From assembly GCF_026650985.1 (NCBI RefSeq), contig NZ_CP086239.1, forward strand, positions 992,001 through 1,056,000: a stretch of 64,000 bases of DNA. Direction: 5' to 3'. A model generated the notes under the pieces. The model made no database searches. It saw only the letters and a list, made by a program, of their open reading frames with translations, and was not told where the DNA came from. The position numbers and the translations under genes are program-made. Origin of the DNA: Clostridium estertheticum. Lineage in GTDB: Bacteria; Bacillota; Clostridia; Clostridiales; Clostridiaceae. Of this stretch, positions 18,170 to 26,628 are shown piece after piece. Within the stretch, counting starts at the first letter, position 1, and every line of letters begins with the position of its first letter.

Positions 18170-18721
18170 ATGGAATTTTATGATGTAGTTGAGAGTAGAA
18201 AAAGTATTAAGAAATTTAAAACTACCCCAGTAAATGCAGAAAAGTTATCTAGAATGATTAAGGCAGCTATGATGTCACCATCATGGAAAAATAAGACTTC
18301 TTACAAATTTATATTAGTTGATGAGAAGAAGGAGCTTATGGAAATTTCAAAAGCAATAATAAACAAGGATAATTCAGCATCACAGTCAATAATCGATGCG
18401 CCAATGACAGCAGTTGTAATTGCGGACCCAGATGCTTCAGGTGAAGTAGAAAACAAAGAGTACTATTTAGTAGATAGTGCAATAGCTATGGAGCATTTTA
18501 TTTTATCGGCTACTAATGAGGGGTATGGAACTTGTTGGATTGCTGATATTAATGAGGACATTATTAAAACAGCACTTTCAATTCCACAAAATTATAAGGT
18601 AGTTGCTATAACCCCAATTGGAGAAATTGCAGAGAGTAAAGAACATTATGATAAAAAAGATGTAAAAGATTTTGTATTTTCAAACACTTGGGATAATGCA
18701 TATACTAAGAATACTAAATAG
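18170..18721 (+). CDS. Nitroreductase family protein (FMN)
   Basis: A 183-residue flavin oxidoreductase fold. MEFYDVVESRKSIKKFK is the classic opening with the FMN-phosphate-binding Arg, MMSPSWKNKTSYKF forms the Ser/Asn ligand region, and GYGTCWIADINEDIIK with VVAITPIGE is the C-terminal FMN site. AAAGGAG at 18154-18160 selects ATG 18170 over the in-frame GTG at 18161. It is followed by a clear terminator, so it is a single-gene unit. Its substrate is unknown. Confidence 0.88.
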   Translation: MEFYDVVESRKSIKKFKTTPVNAEKLSRMIKAAMMSPSWKNKTSYKFILVDEKKELMEISKAIINKDNSASQSIIDAPMTAVVIADPDASGEVENKEYYLVDSAIAMEHFILSATNEGYGTCWIADINEDIIKTALSIPQNYKVVAITPIGEIAESKEHYDKKDVKDFVFSNTWDNAYTKNTK

Positions 18722-18735
18722 ATAATTTATTCTGG

Positions 18736-18773
18736 GACCCTATGATGTTTTGTTATCATAGGGTCTTATTTTA
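18736..18773 (+). terminator. Rho-independent terminator after the nitroreductase
   Basis: GACCCTATGAT (18736-18746) pairs with ATCATAGGGTC (18755-18765), followed by TTATTTT. It is well placed 15 bases after the nitroreductase stop. Confidence 0.9.
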
Positions 18774-18949
18774 GTTATGTTAAGTTAAATAATAGTACAT
18801 AAATTATTTTTATTACAATATTATTTTAATGTTATATATCTAATATTTGTAAAGTTTTATTTAATTGATGAAATAATAAGATAAAGATGGTACAATTTTA
18901 ATAGTTATGCGATTGTTATTTAGTCTATGTGAAAATGAGGAGGGATAAT

Positions 18950-19810
18950 ATGGAGAAAACAAAAGGAATTCTATACATCATTTTATCAGCTAGTGCTTTT
19001 GGCATTATGCCAATACTTGCGAAACTGTCATATAGAGGAGGAGCAAATACATACAGCACATTGTTCCTTAGGTTTTTGTTTGCAGCAATTATGCTTTTTT
19101 ATTACTTGAAAACGAAAGGTATATCTATGAAATTAACTAAAAAACAGTCCATTTTAATATTAATTATTGGTGTATTTGGATTTACACTTACAACTTCTAG
19201 TTTATACATGTCATATAATTATATAGGCATTGGAATGGCAAGTATGATTTTCTACATATATCCATCCATTGTCACTATATTAGCATATATGTTTTATAAA
19301 GAAAAAATATATTTTAGAAAAATTATTTCTTTGATTATATCTTTAATGGGTATTTATATTTTAATTGATAAGGCAAGTGTCAGTTTTAACATAAAAGGAA
19401 TAATACTCGCATTAATAGCTGCAGTATTATATTCATTATATGTGCTAGGCGCTTCTAATAAAGAATTTAAGAATATTAATAGTTACGTATTAACCTTTTA
19501 TATTTCGTGTGCATCTGCTACTGTGATGTTTATAGCTGCTATGAGCACTAGTAATTTTAGCATCCATATTTCTTTCTATGCACTTGTGGCAATTTTACTT
19601 ATAGCATTTATATCTACGGTGGTAGCTTTAATGGCATTTTTGGAAGGGGTTAGACTAATAGGACCTTCTAAGGCTTCAATTCTAAGTACTATTGAGCCTA
19701 TAGTTAGCTTAATACTAGGAATAATAATCTTAGGAGAGCCTATTTCATCTAGAATTATAATTGGGAGTATAATGATTGTTTTGTCAGTAGTGATATTAAC
19801 AAAGAAATAA
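18950..19810 (+). CDS. EamA/DMT family transporter
   Basis: A 286-residue membrane protein with ten predicted helices arranged as two EamA repeats, roughly 5-135 and 150-285. The helix-1 motif ILSASAFGIMPILAKLSY and the closing GPSKASILSTIEPIVSLILGIIILGEP are typical. The family exports or imports small metabolites such as amino acids and nucleotides. AGGAGGG just before ATG 18950 fixes this start; the in-frame GTG at 18929 lies before the site. The 26-base gap to the next gene suggests co-transcription. Confidence 0.88.
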   Translation: MEKTKGILYIILSASAFGIMPILAKLSYRGGANTYSTLFLRFLFAAIMLFYYLKTKGISMKLTKKQSILILIIGVFGFTLTTSSLYMSYNYIGIGMASMIFYIYPSIVTILAYMFYKEKIYFRKIISLIISLMGIYILIDKASVSFNIKGIILALIAAVLYSLYVLGASNKEFKNINSYVLTFYISCASATVMFIAAMSTSNFSIHISFYALVAILLIAFISTVVALMAFLEGVRLIGPSKASILSTIEPIVSLILGIIILGEPISSRIIIGSIMIVLSVVILTKK

Positions 19811-19836
19811 TTAGATTTTTGAAGGGAGAATAAAAA

Positions 19837-20472
19837 ATGTTAGATCAAAAAACTGTAAGAGAATTTATTAATGAATTAGGTTCAAATTCACCTGTACCAG
19901 GAGGTGGAAGTGTTGCAGCACTTGCAGCATCTTTAGCCAGTGGGTTAGGTTCTATGGTGTTTAATTTAACTATAGGTAAGAAGGTATACAATGAATATAG
20001 TGATGAGGAAAAAATACTTATTTCTAAAACTCTAGATGCATGTCTTAAATATCAGAGTAAATTTTTAGAACTAATGAACAAAGACAAGGAGGCCTTTTTA
20101 ATACTGATGTCAGCTTTTAAACTTCCAAAGGAAAGCGATGATGATAAGAAAGTAAGAAGTGCTAAAATAAAAGAAGGATATTTAGGGGCTTTAGAAGTTC
20201 CCTTAAATGTAGCAGAGGAAGCATATAAAATATACGAGTATGTGATGGTAGCAGCTAAGTTAGGTAACAAAAATGCGATTTCTGATGCTGGGGTATCAGT
20301 TTTAATGCTTCAAGCATCTATTGAAAGTGCAATTTTAAATGTTAAAATAAATCTTTCTAGTATTAAAGATGAAATTTACAAAGAAAAAGTTAAAAAACGT
20401 TGTTATGAATTAGTTGAAAACGGAAGAATAAAACGAGATGAAATATTAACTATTGTTGATGAGAGTTTGTAG
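19837..20472 (+). CDS. fchA: Cyclodeaminase/cyclohydrolase family protein (FchA-like)
   Basis: A 211-residue all-helical protein of the formiminotransferase-cyclodeaminase family. The glycine-rich SPVPGGGSVAALAASLASGLGSMV near residues 16-37 is the folate-binding signature. In purinolytic and acetogenic clostridia such proteins act as methenyl-tetrahydrofolate cyclohydrolase or formimino-tetrahydrofolate cyclodeaminase in cytoplasmic one-carbon metabolism. GAAGGGAG precedes ATG 19837. Neighbouring genes give no pathway support, so the exact reaction is open. Confidence 0.85.
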   Translation: MLDQKTVREFINELGSNSPVPGGGSVAALAASLASGLGSMVFNLTIGKKVYNEYSDEEKILISKTLDACLKYQSKFLELMNKDKEAFLILMSAFKLPKESDDDKKVRSAKIKEGYLGALEVPLNVAEEAYKIYEYVMVAAKLGNKNAISDAGVSVLMLQASIESAILNVKINLSSIKDEIYKEKVKKRCYELVENGRIKRDEILTIVDESL

Positions 20473-20526
20473 TTAAATAATAACATTGTAAAACTAAATT
20501 TTAGTAACATAGGTGGGAGAAAATAA

Positions 20527-22281
20527 ATGCTTGATTTATTAAAACAAGAAATATATGAGGTATATAATATTATAATAAGTCCAATAGATGATGTATACAA
20601 AGTAATTGCTCTTAAAAATTATAAAATAAAATTAGAAAGATCAGGAAAAAAAAGTTTTGGTGATGGCTATTATGAATTTATAAAAAATAATAAAGAGAAG
20701 GGTACGGTGTACACTCCAGAACCTATAACCTCTTATATGATAGAAAATACTATAAAAGCAGCGCAGATAATAAATAATCCATATATAAGAATTGTCGATC
20801 CATCCTGTGGCACAGGAAACATTTTGATTTGTTGTTTTAAATTTCTTAAGAATTTATATAAGGATAATTTGAGTTTTATTAATGAGAAAAATGGATTGAA
20901 ATTAAATGTAAAAAGCATTGATGACCATATAATAAGATACAATTTGTTTGGATTTGATATTGATGATGTAGCATTAAAAATTCTTGTTATTGATTTATAT
21001 GATTTAAGCAAGGGAATCATACTTGAAAATATTTTTAATAAGGATTTTTTGTTGTATGAGAATGAATGTAAATATGATATCGTAATAGGAAATCCACCTT
21101 ATGTTGGCAAAAAATCTATAGATAACGAGTATGCTTCATTTCTAAAAATAAAATATAAAAAAGTATACAGAGATAAAGGGGACTTATCATATTGTTTTTT
21201 TGAGAAAGCATTAGAGGATTTAAGTGAGGGTGGAAAGCTTACATTTATTACCTCAAGATACTTTATAGAATCACCTAGTGGAGAAGATTTGAGGAAGCTG
21301 TTAAAGGAAGGTTACACTATAGATAAAATGATAGATTTTTATGGTATAAGACCATTTAAAAATGTAGGGATAGACCCTTTAATTATATTTATAACAAATC
21401 ATAAAACCCCTGATAATCAAATTGAAATTATAAAGCCATTGACCGTAAAAGGTAAAGAAAAAAAAGAATTTTATAATAATGTATTTTTAAAAGGTGGCAA
21501 TAAATTCAACACTTTTATGCTAAATAAAAAAGAATTAGATGATAAGGGTTGGGTTTTAGTAGATGAGAAAGTGAGAACCATAATAAAAAAAATAAAACAA
21601 CAAAAACATACTGAGCTTAGTAATATATGTTATAGTTATCAGGGAATAATAACTGGGTGTGATAAAGCTTTTGTACTCAATAATGATACTTGCCTAAGAA
21701 AAAATATTGAAAAGGATATAATAAAACCTTGGATTAAGAGCAGTTACATAGAAAAAAATAAAATTTCAAGACAAGACAGTTATATAATATATTCAGATTT
21801 AATTTGTAATCCTAAAGAATATAATAATGCTATAGCTTATATTGGATTACAGAAGGAAAAGCTTCTAAAAAGAAGAGAGTGTCAAAAGGGTATTAGAAAA
21901 TGGTATGAACTTCAATGGGGTAGAAAGCAAAACATATTCGAAGGTGAAAAGATAATTTTTCCATTTAAAGCCAGCAGTAACAGATTCGCTCTTGACACGG
22001 GAAGTTATTTTAGTGCAGATGTATATGCACTTACTATAAAAGAGGATGCTGAGTTTACTTATGATTTTTTATTATACATATTAAATAGTAAAATATACGA
22101 ATTCTATTTTAAGACCTTTGCGAAAAAACTAGGTGAGGATGCATATGAGTATTATCCAAATAACTTAATGAAATTATGCATTCCAACCATGATAGATTAT
22201 GATGAAAAAGATGAAAATTATTTATATGATTACTTTCACTTTAGTGAAGAAGAAAAAGAGATTATACTTGGAGAAGTATAA
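20527..22281 (+). CDS. N6-adenine DNA methyltransferase, Eco57I/TaqI-like, apparently solitary
   Basis: A 584-residue protein. GTVYTPEPITSYMI near 58 is the motif-X region. VDPSCGTGNILI near 90 is the SAM-binding motif I. NPPYVGKK near 195 is catalytic motif IV of amino-methyltransferases, and GGKLTFITSRYFIESPSGEDLRKLL follows. The C-terminal 230 residues resemble the TaqI-like target-recognition region. Only about 55 residues precede motif X, so there is no room for the fused nuclease of type IIG enzymes, and no nuclease gene is adjacent. It may protect or mark chromosomal DNA. Its stop codon is inside a terminator hairpin. Confidence 0.85.
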   Translation: MLDLLKQEIYEVYNIIISPIDDVYKVIALKNYKIKLERSGKKSFGDGYYEFIKNNKEKGTVYTPEPITSYMIENTIKAAQIINNPYIRIVDPSCGTGNILICCFKFLKNLYKDNLSFINEKNGLKLNVKSIDDHIIRYNLFGFDIDDVALKILVIDLYDLSKGIILENIFNKDFLLYENECKYDIVIGNPPYVGKKSIDNEYASFLKIKYKKVYRDKGDLSYCFFEKALEDLSEGGKLTFITSRYFIESPSGEDLRKLLKEGYTIDKMIDFYGIRPFKNVGIDPLIIFITNHKTPDNQIEIIKPLTVKGKEKKEFYNNVFLKGGNKFNTFMLNKKELDDKGWVLVDEKVRTIIKKIKQQKHTELSNICYSYQGIITGCDKAFVLNNDTCLRKNIEKDIIKPWIKSSYIEKNKISRQDSYIIYSDLICNPKEYNNAIAYIGLQKEKLLKRRECQKGIRKWYELQWGRKQNIFEGEKIIFPFKASSNRFALDTGSYFSADVYALTIKEDAEFTYDFLLYILNSKIYEFYFKTFAKKLGEDAYEYYPNNLMKLCIPTMIDYDEKDENYLYDYFHFSEEEKEIILGEV

Positions 22282-22289
22282 TCTCTTTT
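22254..22289 (+). terminator. Strong hairpin terminator overlapping the methyltransferase end and the -24 promoter
   Basis: AAAAGAGATTATACTT (22254-22269) pairs perfectly with AAGTATAATCTCTTTT (22274-22289) around GGAG. The left arm and loop are coding, the stop TAA (22279-22281) is in the right arm, and the terminal T residues run directly into the sigma-54 -24 element. Confidence 0.85.
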
Positions 22290-22304
22290 GGCATGAATAT
22301 TGCT
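22289..22304 (+). promoter_or_regulatory. Sigma-54 (-24/-12) promoter of the Lux-like operon
   Basis: TGGCATGAATATTGCT matches the -24/-12 consensus, with GG and GC separated by exactly 10 bases. It lies 39 bases before the acyl carrier protein gene and closely matches the two other -24/-12 sites in this window. Confidence 0.9.
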
Positions 22305-22342
22305 TATATATAATAAAACATTAATATTTAGGAGGAGTTATT

Positions 22343-22585
22343 GTGAGCAATTTAGAAAAATTAAACAAGGTGTTACGGGATGTATTTGATATAAAAAAAA
22401 TTGAGGATATAAATGATGATATGGGACCAGATGAGATAGAAAATTGGGATTCTTTGGGACATGTAGAGCTTATAACAAGTTTAGAAGAAGTTTTTGATAT
22501 AGCTTTAAATGTGGTGGATATTTCTAGAATGTATACTATAGGTGACATTAAGAAAATAGTTGGCAAGTATGGTATTGAGATATGA
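22343..22585 (+). CDS. Acyl carrier protein, dedicated type
   Basis: An 80-residue acidic carrier protein. WDSLGHVEL places the phosphopantetheine-bearing Ser at residue 37. It starts with GTG 22343 after GGAGGAG. Sequences such as DDMGPDEIENWDSLGH are typical of carriers that serve specialised ligases rather than the housekeeping fatty-acid synthase. It is the first gene after a sigma-54 promoter and overlaps the next gene by ATGA, so it probably carries the acyl group handled by the ligase, LuxE-like and LuxC-like proteins that follow. Confidence 0.9.
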   Translation: MSNLEKLNKVLRDVFDIKKIEDINDDMGPDEIENWDSLGHVELITSLEEVFDIALNVVDISRMYTIGDIKKIVGKYGIEI

Positions 22586-24050
22586 CCTTTACAGATTATA
22601 TTTTCGAGAATTCATCAAAACTTAATAAAACATCTGTTATCTTTAAAAATGAGATTAGCTATAAAGAAATTTATGAAAATGTAAAAAAAAAGCTTCTTTC
22701 TTAATAAACAAGAATTTATCTAAAAAGAATGCTGTACTTTTAGTTTCTGAAAATTCTAATTTTTTTATTGAAAACTACTTTGGAATAATTAAAAGCGGTG
22801 CCATATGTGTTCCTATTAATCCGGCTTTAAGCAGTAATGAGATAAAGTATATTATTGACTCTCTAAATATTAAGGTGATTTTTACTCAAAACAAATTCTG
22901 TGAAAAAATAAAGTCACTTAATTATAAAAATGTTGAAATTTATACAGATAAAAGTGATCTTAATATAATTTGTTATGAGGGAAATAACAATACGGATAAT
23001 ATAAATATAAAAGAAGATGTAGCTGTAATATTGTTTACTTCTGGGTCTACAGGTAATCCTAAGGGAGTAATGCTTACCCATTATAATCTTATAAGCAATA
23101 CAAATTCTATAATAGAATACTTGAAACTTACAAATAATGATAGAGTTGAAACGGTACTTCCTTTTTATTATTGTTATGGTACTTCAATTTTACATACTCA
23201 TTTTAGAGTAGGGGGAAGTCTTGTAATTAATAATAAATTTATGTTTCCACAAACAGTTATTGAGGATATAAATAATTATAATTGTACAGGTTTTTCAGGT
23301 GTTCCTAGTAATTATCAAATATTGCTTAGAATGACTGATATGAAGAATACTAAGTTTCCAACATTAAGGTATATAACTCAAGCAGGGGGGAAGCTACCAG
23401 AAATATTTATTAAGCAACTTATAGATATTTTGGACGGCGTAGAGATATTTATAATGTACGGTCAAACTGAGGCTACAGCAAGGTTATCTTATTTACCACC
23501 ATATTTAATTAAGGAAAAGATGAATTCAATAGGAAGAGGCATTAAAGGTACACAGCTACAAGTCTTAAATAGTCAGGGAAACAAAGTAAAAGTTGGAGAA
23601 ATAGGAGAGGTTGTAGCTAGTGGCGGAAATATAATGAAGGGATACTTTAATGATAAACAGGCAACCAATAAAGTATTAAGACAAGGTTGTTTATATACGG
23701 GTGATCTAGCTAGGGTAGATGATGATGGGTATATATATATAGTAGCAAGAGAAAAAAACATTATTAAAAGTGGTGGGATTAGAATAAGTCCTAAAGAAAT
23801 AGAGGATATAATATTACAAATTCCAGAGGTAGTAGAATGCGTTGTTATTGGAGTTTTAGATGATATTCTAGGAGAAGCGGTAAAAGCCTTTGTAGTAATA
23901 GTCGCGGATAAACCCTTTGTAGATTTTAAGTATATCTTAGATTTTTGTAAAAAACAGTTGCCTTCATATAAAATACCAAGATATATAGAGTTTTTAAGGA
24001 CTCTTCCTAAAAATTCTTCAGGCAAGGTGTTAATTAAACAACTTAAGTAA
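22582..24050 (+). CDS. AMP-dependent acyl ligase, split by a -1 frameshift at an A9 run
   Basis: An ANL-superfamily enzyme that adenylates a carboxylic acid and hands it to CoA or the carrier protein. Frame 1 starts at ATG 22582, overlapping the carrier stop, but ends at TAA 22702. Frame 3 continues from GCT 22692 to 24050 with a full family sequence: VLLVSENSNFFIENYFGIIKSG, P-loop LFTSGSTGNPKGVMLTH, YGQTEATARLSYLP, YTGDLARVDDDGYIYI and the C-terminal Lys in NSSGKVLIKQL. The frames join at A-AAA-AAG (22686-22692), where a one-base backward slip gives an uninterrupted protein of about 490 residues. It could be a disabled gene, a sequencing error, transcript slippage or programmed frameshifting. 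Without a slip, initiation at GTG 22875 would lose about 98 residues. Confidence 0.8.
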
Positions 24051-24070
24051 CAATTAAGAGGGTGTTAAAA

Positions 24071-25183
24071 TTGGAGATTGCGGAAATTATAGATGAGCTA
24101 GTGCTTGGTGAACAGTTTAATTTGAATCAGAAAGATAAAGAAAAGCTGTTTTTGAAGACAATATTATCTCAACTAGATAAGAATATGGAGAATCTAAACA
24201 TAAAATCTATGTATGAAAAATTAGGTGTAGATATAAATAGTATTAAAACATTAGAAGAGGTTCCATATATACCTGTCAATATGTTTAAATCTTTTGATCT
24301 TAGAGTTTGCGAGGTTGATAAAGTAGCAAGAGTGTTACTTTCTAGTGCTACAACCACAGGAATCCCTAGCAAAATATATTTAGATAAAAAGACTTCAATA
24401 AGGCAAACACAAGGGTTAATAAGTACATTATCAAATTTTTTAGGTTCCAAAAGAAGACCAATGCTTATCATAGATGATGAAGATAGCAACAAAAAAAGGG
24501 ATAGCATGACTGCACGTGGGGCAGCGATAAGAGGAGTAAGTGCTTTTGCGAGTGAGATTTGTTATGTAATGGATAAAGATAATGATGAACTTAGGGTAAA
24601 CATAGATAGACTACGTGCATTTGAGCGAAAGCATAAGGATGAGAAAATTATAGTTTATGGATTTACTTATATATTATGGTCTAAATTTTTAAAAGTTTTA
24701 AAACAGGAACAAATACAATTAAATAAGCCAAATATGAAGCTACTACATAGTGGTGGATGGAAAAAAATAATATCTGAAAAAGTAGAGAAAAAAGTATTTT
24801 CAGAGACTGCTGCACAGGTATTTGGCACAAAAGTTTCTAATATAATAGATTTTTATGGAATGGTAGAGCAGTTAGGAGTAGTTTTTATTGATTGTGAATA
24901 TGGGTATAAACATGTCCCTAATTTTGCAGAGATTATTATAAGGGATATACAAACATTAGAAGAAGTGAAATTCGGAGAAATTGGGCTTATAGAGGTTATG
25001 AGTATTCTAGGTACTAGTTACCCATCACAAGCTATCCTAACTGAAGATGTTGGTGAGTTTGTAGGTATAGATGATTGCCCATGTGGTAGACATGGTAAAT
25101 ATTTTAGATTTAAGTCGCGAATAGACAAAGCTGAAGTTAGAGGATGTGGAGATACCTTTGCACAGAGAGAGGTAGGAAGATGA
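24071..25183 (+). CDS. LuxE-like acyl-protein synthetase
   Basis: A 370-residue protein of the LuxE family, which activates a fatty acid as acyl-AMP and transfers it to the reductase LuxC. SSATTTGIPSKIYLDK near 94-109 is the Ser/Thr-rich AMP-binding loop, and LLHSGGWKK, FYGMVEQLGVVFIDCEYG and AILTEDVGEFVGIDDCPCGRHG follow the family order. TTG 24071 is preferred because GAGGG lies at 24058-24062; GTG 24062 falls inside that site. It overlaps the LuxC-like gene by ATGA. No luciferase genes (luxAB) are in the window, so light production is not implied. Confidence 0.85.
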   Translation: MEIAEIIDELVLGEQFNLNQKDKEKLFLKTILSQLDKNMENLNIKSMYEKLGVDINSIKTLEEVPYIPVNMFKSFDLRVCEVDKVARVLLSSATTTGIPSKIYLDKKTSIRQTQGLISTLSNFLGSKRRPMLIIDDEDSNKKRDSMTARGAAIRGVSAFASEICYVMDKDNDELRVNIDRLRAFERKHKDEKIIVYGFTYILWSKFLKVLKQEQIQLNKPNMKLLHSGGWKKIISEKVEKKVFSETAAQVFGTKVSNIIDFYGMVEQLGVVFIDCEYGYKHVPNFAEIIIRDIQTLEEVKFGEIGLIEVMSILGTSYPSQAILTEDVGEFVGIDDCPCGRHGKYFRFKSRIDKAEVRGCGDTFAQREVGR

Positions 25184-26484
25184 TAAATTATTACGAGCTA
25201 AATGGTGAGTTCAACGAGAATGGTATAAATTTAAAAGATTTTAATGAAATAGAAACCTGTTTAAATAATAATCAAATAGAAATCCACAAAATACCAGTGG
25301 AAGCTATAATACTTATAATTAATGAATATAGCAAGAAAATTGCAAAAAACAGAGAAATATTAAGAATGGAGGGTGCTTCATTTTTATGTTTTTATTTGAA
25401 AAAGGTAAATATTGAAAAACAGTTAAAACTCAATTTAGAGAATATCGAATACTTAAATAAATTCGTACAGATAGATGACGAAAAATATATTAAGGCACAA
25501 CCAAGGGGCATAGTATGTCATTGGATGGCTGGGAATGTGCCTACACTTGGAATTTATTCTGTTATACAAAGCATCCTATGTAAAAATGCTAATATTCTTC
25601 GAGTATCTAAGGAAAGCGCCAGTATTGTATATAAATTGTTAATAATTTTAGCAAATATAAATGTTGAATATGAAGGAAGCACCTATTCATCTAATATTTT
25701 ATTGAAGAATATTGCCATTATTTATTTTGATAGTTTTGATCGGAATCTTAATTCTTTGATGTCCTTAAAAGCTGATGTTAGGATGGTTTGGGGAAATAAA
25801 ACAGCAGTAGATGATATTTGCCTAATGCCAAAAAAAACTACTTGTAAGGATTTAATTTTTGGCCCTAAGTATTCTTTTGCCGTTTTTGATAAATCCGCAA
25901 TTGAGAGTGATGATTTAGAGGAATACTTAGAGAATTTGGTTACAGATACAATTGTTTTTGGTCAAAAGGGATGTTCTTCGCCTCAGGTGTTATTTATAGA
26001 GAAAAGTAAACTACATGTAAAAGACATAGCTCAAATGCTAAGTCTAAAATTTGAAAAAATTACCAAAAGATATGCAAATTTAGATTTAGAGGAGGCTATA
26101 GCTGCTAAAATAATCAACAAAAGAGGGGAATATCTATTAAGCCTCGATAAGTTAGCTTATATAAGCACAGGACTTCAATATACAATATTAATTGATAATG
26201 AAATAAAGCTTGAAGAGCCAATTACAGGGCGAACTATATTTATAAAAGAGGTGGAGGATATATTTGATGTATGTCCTTTAATTACTAAAAATATACAAAC
26301 TATAGGAATAGCTTTTAAAAATAAGGAAAAGGTTTTAGATTTTACGGACAAAGTAACAACATTTGGAGTAGACAGAGTTGTGAAAATTGGATATATGAAC
26401 TTCTATGATTCTCCTTGGGATGGAAGTTTAATAATGAGTGAATTAGTTAGATGGTGTTCTCTTAGTATAAAGGGAATGATATAA
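25180..26484 (+). CDS. LuxC-like acyl-protein (acyl-CoA) reductase
   Basis: A 434-residue aldehyde-dehydrogenase-fold enzyme of the LuxC family. It accepts an acyl group on a Cys and reduces it with NAD(P)H to an aldehyde. GQKGCSSPQV places the acyl-binding Cys at residue 265, as in LuxC. HWMAGNVPTLGIYSVIQS near 114-131 forms the nucleotide-binding entry, and ILRVSKESA and WGNKTAVDDI are also typical. AGAGGTAGGAAG precedes ATG 25180, which overlaps the luxE-like stop; the ATG at 25144 lies within the preceding gene without a site. It is the last gene of the sigma-54 operon. Confidence 0.87.
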   Translation: MINYYELNGEFNENGINLKDFNEIETCLNNNQIEIHKIPVEAIILIINEYSKKIAKNREILRMEGASFLCFYLKKVNIEKQLKLNLENIEYLNKFVQIDDEKYIKAQPRGIVCHWMAGNVPTLGIYSVIQSILCKNANILRVSKESASIVYKLLIILANINVEYEGSTYSSNILLKNIAIIYFDSFDRNLNSLMSLKADVRMVWGNKTAVDDICLMPKKTTCKDLIFGPKYSFAVFDKSAIESDDLEEYLENLVTDTIVFGQKGCSSPQVLFIEKSKLHVKDIAQMLSLKFEKITKRYANLDLEEAIAAKIINKRGEYLLSLDKLAYISTGLQYTILIDNEIKLEEPITGRTIFIKEVEDIFDVCPLITKNIQTIGIAFKNKEKVLDFTDKVTTFGVDRVVKIGYMNFYDSPWDGSLIMSELVRWCSLSIKGMI

Positions 26485-26513
26485 CAACATTAAATTTAAT
26501 ATGTAAGAAATAA

Positions 26514-26542
26514 TTGTACAATTTATGAAAGCTTAATATAAG
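26514..26542 (+). promoter_or_regulatory. Probable sigma-A promoter of the activator gene
   Basis: TTGTAC (26514-26519) and TATAAG (26537-26542) are separated by 17 bases. The -10 overlaps a small inverted repeat AGCTTA-ATA-TAAGCT (26530-26544), a possible operator. A second inverted repeat, AACTATG/CATAGTT, spans 26570-26598. Confidence 0.5.
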
Positions 26543-26628
26543 CTCACCTTTTCTGATATAATAAAATTGAACTATGTAATGTATAATAATGCATAGTTTA
26601 ATTTATTATAAATTGAGAGGTGTTTTTT

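Noticed and set aside
22343-26484. Reading the Lux-like genes as a bioluminescence operon
   Set aside because: No luxA or luxB is present in the window, and LuxC/LuxE relatives are widespread in dark anaerobes.
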